This document shows, piece after piece, positions 24,621 to 29,303 of a stretch of 29,303 nucleotides of DNA; positions within the stretch are counted from its first letter, which is position 1, and every line of letters begins with the position of its first letter. The DNA is from DASPJL01 sp035628645. Lineage in GTDB: Bacteria; Bacteroidota; Bacteroidia; Cytophagales; Cyclobacteriaceae. The position numbers and the translations under genes are program-made. The stretch spans positions 1-29,303 of the forward strand of contig DASPJL010000116.1 of NCBI GenBank assembly GCA_035628645.1, written 5' to 3'. The notes beneath the pieces were generated by a model that was not told the DNA's origin, ran no database searches, and saw only the letters and a program-made list of their open reading frames with translations.

Positions 24621-25928
24621 ATGGTTGAAACTTATTCAAAATACAAAGTAAAAGATATTTCTTTAGCTGAGTGGGGAAGAAAAGAAATCAGGCTTGCAGA
24701 GGCAGAAATGCCAGGTCTAATGGCGCTAAGGAAGGAATATGGCGCTTCTAAACCTTTAAAAGGAGCAAGAATAGCAGGATGTCTTCATATGACGATTCAA
24801 ACTGCAGTACTGATCGAAACTTTAAAAGAATTGGGCGCTGATGTTACCTGGTCTTCATGTAATATATTTTCTACTCAGGACCATGCTGCTGCTGCCATCG
24901 CTGCTGCTGGCATTCCGGTTTATGCCTGGAAAGGGATGAATGAAGAAGAATTTAACTGGTGCATAGAGCAAACGTTATATTTTGGAGAAGATAGAAAACC
25001 ATTAAACATGATCCTTGATGACGGTGGAGATTTAACCAATATGGTATTGGATCAATTTCCACAATTGGTATCAGGTATCAAAGGAATTTCTGAAGAAACC
25101 ACTACGGGAGTTCACAGATTGTATGAAAGAGTAAAAAAAGGATCTCTTCCAATGCCTGCAATTAATATCAATGATGCGGTAACCAAGTCGAAGTTTGATA
25201 ACCTTTATGGTTGCAAAGAGTCGCTGGTTGATGCTATAAGACGAGCCACTGACGTGATGATGGCTGGTAAAGTAGCGGTAGTAGCAGGATTTGGTGATGT
25301 TGGAAAAGGTTCTGCAAAATCTTTAAGAGGTGCCGGGGCTAGAGTAATTGTAACAGAAATTGACCCTATTTGTGCTCTACAGGCTGCCATGGAAGGTTTT
25401 GAAGTTAAGAAAATGGATAATGCCGTTCTTGAAGCGGATATAATTGTAACTGCTACTGGAAATAAAAATATCGTAGTTGACCGCCATTTTAAAGCAATGA
25501 AAGACAAGGCGATTGTTTGTAACATCGGTCACTTTGATACAGAAATCGACATGGCTTGGTTAAACAAGAATTATGGTCATACCAAAGACGTCATCAAACC
25601 ACAGGTAGATCTTTACAGTATTGATGGTAAAGAAGTAATCGTATTGGCTGAAGGAAGATTAGTGAACTTGGGATGTGCAACAGGCCACCCTTCTTTCGTT
25701 ATGTCAAATTCTTTTACAAATCAGACTTTAGCTCAAATTGAACTTTGGCTTCATTCTGAAAACTACGAAAACAAGGTCTATACTTTACCAAAACACCTGG
25801 ATGAGAAAGTGGCAATGTTACACTTATCCAAAATCGGTGTTGAATTAGATGTATTAACGCCTGATCAGGCTGAATACATTGGCGTAGATGTTAAAGGTCC
25901 ATTTAAAGTTGATCATTACAGATATTAA
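24621..25928 (+). CDS. ahcY: Adenosylhomocysteinase (SAH hydrolase)
   Basis: AhcY splits S-adenosylhomocysteine into homocysteine and adenosine, clearing the inhibitory product of methyl transfer in the cytosol. The 435-residue protein shows the substrate-domain motif 'SSCNIFSTQDHAAAAIA', the 'DDGGDLTNM' stretch, and the NAD-binding Rossmann motif 'AGFGDVGKGSAKSLRGAGA' (GxGxxG, near residues 218-225). The conserved C-terminal 'KVDHYRY' contributes the Lys and Tyr that reach the partner subunit's cofactor. Length is normal for the bacterial form without the long insert. It is probably transcribed alone, with its own promoter 5' and a strong terminator 3'. Confidence 0.97.
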   Translation: MVETYSKYKVKDISLAEWGRKEIRLAEAEMPGLMALRKEYGASKPLKGARIAGCLHMTIQTAVLIETLKELGADVTWSSCNIFSTQDHAAAAIAAAGIPVYAWKGMNEEEFNWCIEQTLYFGEDRKPLNMILDDGGDLTNMVLDQFPQLVSGIKGISEETTTGVHRLYERVKKGSLPMPAININDAVTKSKFDNLYGCKESLVDAIRRATDVMMAGKVAVVAGFGDVGKGSAKSLRGAGARVIVTEIDPICALQAAMEGFEVKKMDNAVLEADIIVTATGNKNIVVDRHFKAMKDKAIVCNIGHFDTEIDMAWLNKNYGHTKDVIKPQVDLYSIDGKEVIVLAEGRLVNLGCATGHPSFVMSNSFTNQTLAQIELWLHSENYENKVYTLPKHLDEKVAMLHLSKIGVELDVLTPDQAEYIGVDVKGPFKVDHYRY

Positions 25929-25937
25929 TAAATTCAT

Positions 25938-25969
25938 AAAAAGCTCCGAATTAAAAGCGGAGCTTTTTT
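25938..25969 (+). terminator. Rho-independent terminator after ahcY
   Basis: AAAAAGCTCCG pairs with CGGAGCTTTTT over 11 bp around a 9-base loop, ending in six T. It starts 10 bases after the stop codon. Confidence 0.9.
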
Positions 25970-25993
25970 ATTTTAAAATTTTTAAATAACAGG

Positions 25994-26024
25994 TTTGCTA
26001 AGTATCAATTTTGTTGTACATTTG
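25994..26024 (+). promoter_or_regulatory. Promoter of rpsT
   Basis: TTTG (25994-25997), a 19-base spacer and TACATTTG (26017-26024) match TTTG-N19-TAnnTTTG exactly. Transcription should begin near 26031, about 33 bases before the ATG. Confidence 0.78.
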
Positions 26025-26063
26025 CAGTCCAAATTTTTGAATAGAAGATTATTTTAAATAACA

Positions 26064-26315
26064 ATGGCAAATCATAAATCTGCAATAAAAAGAATCAGGG
26101 CTAACGACGCTAAGAGACTTAGAAACAGATATCAATTAAAGTCTACAAGAACTGCAATTAAGAAGTTAAGATCTACAACTGATAAAGCAGCAGCCCAAGA
26201 TCTTTTTAAGAAAGTAGTTAGTATGATTGATAAACTTTCTAAAAAGAACATCATTCATAGAAATAAAGCTTCTAATGATAAGTCGAAGCTTGCTGTATTA
26301 GTCAACAGTCTTTAA
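26064..26315 (+). CDS. rpsT: 30S ribosomal protein S20
   Basis: S20 is a small basic, all-helical protein that binds 16S rRNA near the bottom of the 30S subunit. The 83-residue product begins 'MANHKSAIKRIRANDAKRLR' and continues with 'RNRYQLKSTRTAIKKLR'. The C-terminal helix has 'KKNIIHRNKASNDKSKLAVLVN', seen here in two parts around the conserved 'IHRNKA'. Length and composition are typical. It is flanked by its own promoter and terminator and so is transcribed alone. Confidence 0.96.
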   Translation: MANHKSAIKRIRANDAKRLRNRYQLKSTRTAIKKLRSTTDKAAAQDLFKKVVSMIDKLSKKNIIHRNKASNDKSKLAVLVNSL

Positions 26316-26340
26316 TCTTTCCTTTCAATAAAGAAATTTT

Positions 26341-26368
26341 GCCTTGCACGTGGTGTAAGGCTTTTTTT
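26341..26368 (+). terminator. Rho-independent terminator after rpsT
   Basis: GCCTTGCAC (26341-26349) pairs with GTGTAAGGC (26353-26361), with one G-T pair and a 3-base loop, then seven T. It starts 26 bases after the rpsT stop. Confidence 0.85.
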
Positions 26369-26527
26369 GTTACATTACACATTATTCCTGTTTTAACTTC
26401 TTTCTTCCCGGTAGAAGAAGATCTTTGGTATCATTAGAATCTCATCTTTCTCCATAATCTCTTCGTTTATTTCTAAATTTAATCCCTGGTTTTCTCCTGA
26501 AGCTTACCAGTTAAAATAGAATAAAAC

Positions 26528-27820
26528 ATGAGATACACCAATATTCCCAATTCGCTTTTTATCAATAACAGGAAAAACTTTTCCCAGGTATTAAAACCAA
26601 AGAGCATTGCCATTTTTAACTCCAATGACATAATGCCTACCAACGCAGATGGCACCATGGGTTTCAGGCAGAATAACGACCTTTTTTATTTATCAGGAAT
26701 AGATCAGGAGGAAACCATCCTGCTCCTCTTTCCCGATGCACCCGAAGAAAAGTTTAAAGAAATTCTTTTCCTGAAAGAAACAAATGAAAATATAGCGATT
26801 TGGGAAGGTCATAAACTTTCTAAAGAAGAGGGAAAGGCTATTTCAGGTATCAAAACAATTCTCTGGCTAAGTCAACTGGAAATGATTCTTTCTACTTTAG
26901 TTCCTTTGTGCGAGCACATCTATTTAAGTACCAATGAACATTCCAGGGCAGTGATAGAGGTAGAATCAAGGGATTCGAGATTTATTAAATATATCGGAGC
27001 GAAATATCCACTGCATAAGTATGAGAGATCAGCGCCTGTCATGCAGCATTTAAGGGCTATTAAATCACATGAGGAGATTGACCTTATTTCCGAAGCTTGC
27101 CGAATTACAGAATCAGGATTCAGGAGGTTACTGAAATTTATTAAACCCGGCGTGATGGAATACGAGATTGAGGCAGAGCTTTCTCATGAGTTTTTAAGGA
27201 ACAGATCAAAAGGATTTGCCTATACTCCCATAATTGCTTCAGGATTTAATTCCTGTGTACTTCATTATATTGAAAATGATAAAGTATGCAAAGATGGCGA
27301 TATTCTCTTGCTGGATGTGGCAGCAGAATATGCCAATTACAATTCGGATTTAACCAGGACAATTCCCGTAAATGGAAAATATTCCAAAAGACAGAAAGAG
27401 GTATACAATGCAGTTTTAAGGGTACATAAGTATGCAGCGTCAATTCTTGTTCCCGGCAATACCTGGAATGAATATCAGACTGAGGTAGGTCAAGTAATGG
27501 AAGAAGAGTTAATCAATCTGGGCCTTTTGGATAAAGAAGCTATAAAAAGCCAAAACAAAGAAAATCCACTTTATAAAAAGTACTTTATGCACGGCACTTC
27601 CCATCACCTAGGATTGGATGTACATGATGTCGGGGACAAATATCGGAAGTTCGAAGCAGGAATGGTTTTCACTATAGAGCCAGGAATATATATCAGGGAA
27701 GAATCTCTGGGAGTAAGAATTGAAAACAATTTTGTAATAACCGAAAAAGGCGCTGTAGATCTTATGAAAAATATTCCTATTGAAGCAGAAGAAATCGAAG
27801 AGATTATGAGTGGTTCCTAA
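26528..27820 (+). CDS. Xaa-Pro aminopeptidase (M24B, aminopeptidase P family)
   Basis: This 430-residue cytosolic dinuclear metallopeptidase removes an N-terminal residue preceding proline. An N-terminal aminopeptidase-P domain (about residues 1-150, 'NDLFYLSGIDQEETILLLFPD' in parts) precedes the pita-bread catalytic domain. Metal ligands appear in the expected order: the two Asp in 'LLLDVAAEYANYNSDLTRT', His in 'HGTSHHLGLDVHD', Glu in 'FTIEPGIYI', and Glu in 'VRIENNFVI'. No signal peptide is present. The gene stands about 210 bases after rpsT, beyond that gene's terminator, and converges on the cytolysin-like gene. Confidence 0.94.
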   Translation: MRYTNIPNSLFINNRKNFSQVLKPKSIAIFNSNDIMPTNADGTMGFRQNNDLFYLSGIDQEETILLLFPDAPEEKFKEILFLKETNENIAIWEGHKLSKEEGKAISGIKTILWLSQLEMILSTLVPLCEHIYLSTNEHSRAVIEVESRDSRFIKYIGAKYPLHKYERSAPVMQHLRAIKSHEEIDLISEACRITESGFRRLLKFIKPGVMEYEIEAELSHEFLRNRSKGFAYTPIIASGFNSCVLHYIENDKVCKDGDILLLDVAAEYANYNSDLTRTIPVNGKYSKRQKEVYNAVLRVHKYAASILVPGNTWNEYQTEVGQVMEEELINLGLLDKEAIKSQNKENPLYKKYFMHGTSHHLGLDVHDVGDKYRKFEAGMVFTIEPGIYIREESLGVRIENNFVITEKGAVDLMKNIPIEAEEIEEIMSGS

Positions 27821-27832
27821 GCTAAAGATATT

Positions 27833-27868
27833 AGCGATGACATCTTTCATTTGAATGATGCCATCGCT
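27833..27868. terminator. Hairpin between convergent genes, possible shared terminator
   Basis: AGCGATG-A-CATC (27833-27844) pairs with GATG-C-CATCGCT (27857-27868) over 11 pairs with one internal mismatch and a 12-base loop. It begins 12 bases after the aminopeptidase stop and ends 16 bases from the cytolysin-like stop. The flanking T-runs are short, so efficiency is uncertain. Confidence 0.5.
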
Positions 27869-27884
27869 TTAAATTTAAAACTAC

Positions 27885-29303
27885 TTACAATCCATATTTA
27901 GCATTCAATAAATTAGTTTCCTGTACAATTTGTGCTTCAGTAGCTGCCACTCCATAAGCCTTTATTTCACCTATTCTTATTCTTGAAAGCCCGTAATCAG
28001 ATCCTGGAAATGGAGCACAAATCATAGCCCCTTCATAGCTTTCCAAAGCCGTTTTCTTTGATTTATCCTTCGCGATAAGTACGCCATTTTCATAAATGGC
28101 CATTCCTTCCGTTTTGCTAAATCTTAATGCAAATACTTTGAATTTGGCTTCTGGAACAAAAGCAGGATTTTCCGTATAGAGTTGAGTCATTCTATGGCTT
28201 AATCTAAAAGTAGTCGCATTTTGAAACCCGATGGACAAGTTGGTATTTTCTGCCGAAGAAGATCCCCTCATAAAATACCCATACATATTTTGCTCATCCC
28301 TTCTAATCGCCCAATTTCCCTCAGAATCTTTCCATTCAATCTTTACTTTATCGGGATAGGAAACTACTGCAAAAATGGTGTAATCCCTGTTTACGAAAAC
28401 CCCTCCTGAATAAGTAAGTCTGTTGTAGGTATACTCATAATTTGAACCTCTGAAAAAGTCGACGGCGGGTTTGCCATTGTCAAAAGCGTCTTCCACATAC
28501 ATGGGCCTTGAATCCGGATCATTGGCAACAGCGCTGGCATCAAAGCCACTACCGGATATATCCCGCCATTTCTTTACCACTGTCCCATTCCATTGTCCTT
28601 CATATTCCCTCGCATAAGAATCATTAGGACCATAGTATCTGTATTTTCCGTCGTAGGCCAAACAATCGGTACAGGGGTTTTCTGATGAGGCTACATCCAA
28701 ATCATCAGCACTAAACCATACAATGGGAATTCCTACAGAAGTAGAAAGCGGAACACATGTTTTTACCTCATATTCGGTAGCAAGTTTTACACTCACCACT
28801 TCCCTGTCTTTTACACTTCTTACCACATAGGAGACCGGAACGCCGGAACGAATGTCTGTGCTTTCACCCAAAAGTGTGACAAGGTTTGCGATGTTGGTCT
28901 CACCAATTGTGGCAAAAGTGCTTTTTGACTCGCCACCGAGCGCTACAACTTTTATCTGCATTTCGCTAAGGGAAGAGAGGTAGGATGTATTTAAAGAAAT
29001 ATCTACACTGTTTACAGCATTACTAAAAGATGCATTGACGGCCGCTTCAATATCTGTAGAACTGGAGGTAGACTCGATCAGCATATAATAAACTCTTCCA
29101 TAGGTAACGTCAGACACGAAAGTGGCAGGGTTTCCGGCACCAACATATTTGCCCAATTCTTCGGGTGTTACTTCTGGTGCAAACAAACCTGACAATGAAG
29201 TGGGAACATCAAAGCTAAGGGTATAAAACGACTGATTAAGTTTTACAAGAAACCTATTGTATTCCTTATCCTTTCTAAAACTAAACTGAGCCGCTACCTC
29301 CAC
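27885..29303 (-). CDS. Thiol-activated cytolysin-like pore-forming protein with C-terminal LamG-like domain (5' end outside window)
   Basis: The visible 472 codons are the C-terminal part of a larger protein. The frame is open at the window edge and its first codon (GTG) is not a credible start. Fragment residues 1-183 follow the C-terminal portion of cytolysin domains 1-3: 'FLVKLNQSFYTLSFDVPTS', 'TPEELGKYVG..NPATFVSDVTYGR', 'LIESTSSSTDIEAA', 'IKVVALGGES' (the conserved Gly-Gly at 123-124) and 'VPVSYVVRSVKDREVVSV'. These match perfringolysin and listeriolysin regions block by block. At residue 183, where domain 4 should start, the sequence changes to a LamG/concanavalin-like domain (about 190-472): 'IVWFSADDLDV', 'KKWRDISGSGFDASA' and 'IRIGEIKAYG...LNAKYGL'. 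The undecapeptide ECTGLAWEWWR is absent. Secretion signal, first membrane-hairpin region and start lie outside the window. Confidence 0.85.
   Translation of the reverse strand: MEVAAQFSFRKDKEYNRFLVKLNQSFYTLSFDVPTSLSGLFAPEVTPEELGKYVGAGNPATFVSDVTYGRVYYMLIESTSSSTDIEAAVNASFSNAVNSVDISLNTSYLSSLSEMQIKVVALGGESKSTFATIGETNIANLVTLLGESTDIRSGVPVSYVVRSVKDREVVSVKLATEYEVKTCVPLSTSVGIPIVWFSADDLDVASSENPCTDCLAYDGKYRYYGPNDSYAREYEGQWNGTVVKKWRDISGSGFDASAVANDPDSRPMYVEDAFDNGKPAVDFFRGSNYEYTYNRLTYSGGVFVNRDYTIFAVVSYPDKVKIEWKDSEGNWAIRRDEQNMYGYFMRGSSSAENTNLSIGFQNATTFRLSHRMTQLYTENPAFVPEAKFKVFALRFSKTEGMAIYENGVLIAKDKSKKTALESYEGAMICAPFPGSDYGLSRIRIGEIKAYGVAATEAQIVQETNLLNAKYGL

Overview
The window is chromosomal DNA of a Bacteroidota member, most likely from Cytophagales. 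The evidence is the low GC content, promoters of the Bacteroidota form TTTG-N19-20-TAnnTTTG (upstream of rpmH, ahcY and rpsT), and families typical of that group: DUF2480, a two-component-type propeller receptor with a SpoIIE phosphatase output, YfiR/DUF4154, and M61, M28 and M16 peptidases. The species is not identifiable by eye.

Layout. 1-136: the end of an IS3-like insertion sequence with the first 33 codons of its OrfA (minus strand). 292-1487: tsaB and a DUF2480 gene (minus). 1563-3862: the rpmH, rnpA, S41 peptidase cluster (minus), with rpmH a 52-residue gene that is easily missed. 4039-5742: M61 peptidase (plus), convergent with rarA (5760-7028, minus). 7133-8068: secreted M28 peptidase (plus), convergent with a CNNM/CBS/CorC membrane protein (8079-9404, minus). 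9921-10421: YfiR-like periplasmic protein (minus), divergent from a 1062-residue propeller/Y_Y_Y/SpoIIE sensor (10941-14129, plus). 14466-15902: MltF-like lipoprotein lytic transglycosylase. 16103-18335: fumC, dtd and a MazG-like pyrophosphohydrolase. 18495-21302: a pair of M16 peptidases that divide the catalytic motifs between them. 21302-21725: a short non-coding transposable element (MITE-like). 21947-24319: a PAS histidine kinase (minus). 24621-27820: ahcY, rpsT and an Xaa-Pro aminopeptidase (plus). 27885 to the right edge: the C-terminal 471 or so residues of a minus-strand gene.

Most of the window is ordinary housekeeping: translation and tRNA modification, replication repair, the TCA cycle, the methyl cycle and cell-wall or envelope proteolysis. 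The stand-out is the truncated gene at the right edge. It carries the pore-forming part of a thiol-activated (cholesterol-dependent) cytolysin, but where domain 4 with its cholesterol-binding undecapeptide should begin it switches to a LamG/concanavalin-like lectin domain. Other non-routine items are the complete MITE-like element with 22-bp inverted ends and an 8-bp target duplication, the propeller-to-phosphatase receptor opposite a YfiR-like protein, a nested palindrome downstream of that YfiR gene, and a repeated GATGA hairpin leader on rpmH. No tRNA, rRNA, CRISPR array or phage genes were seen.
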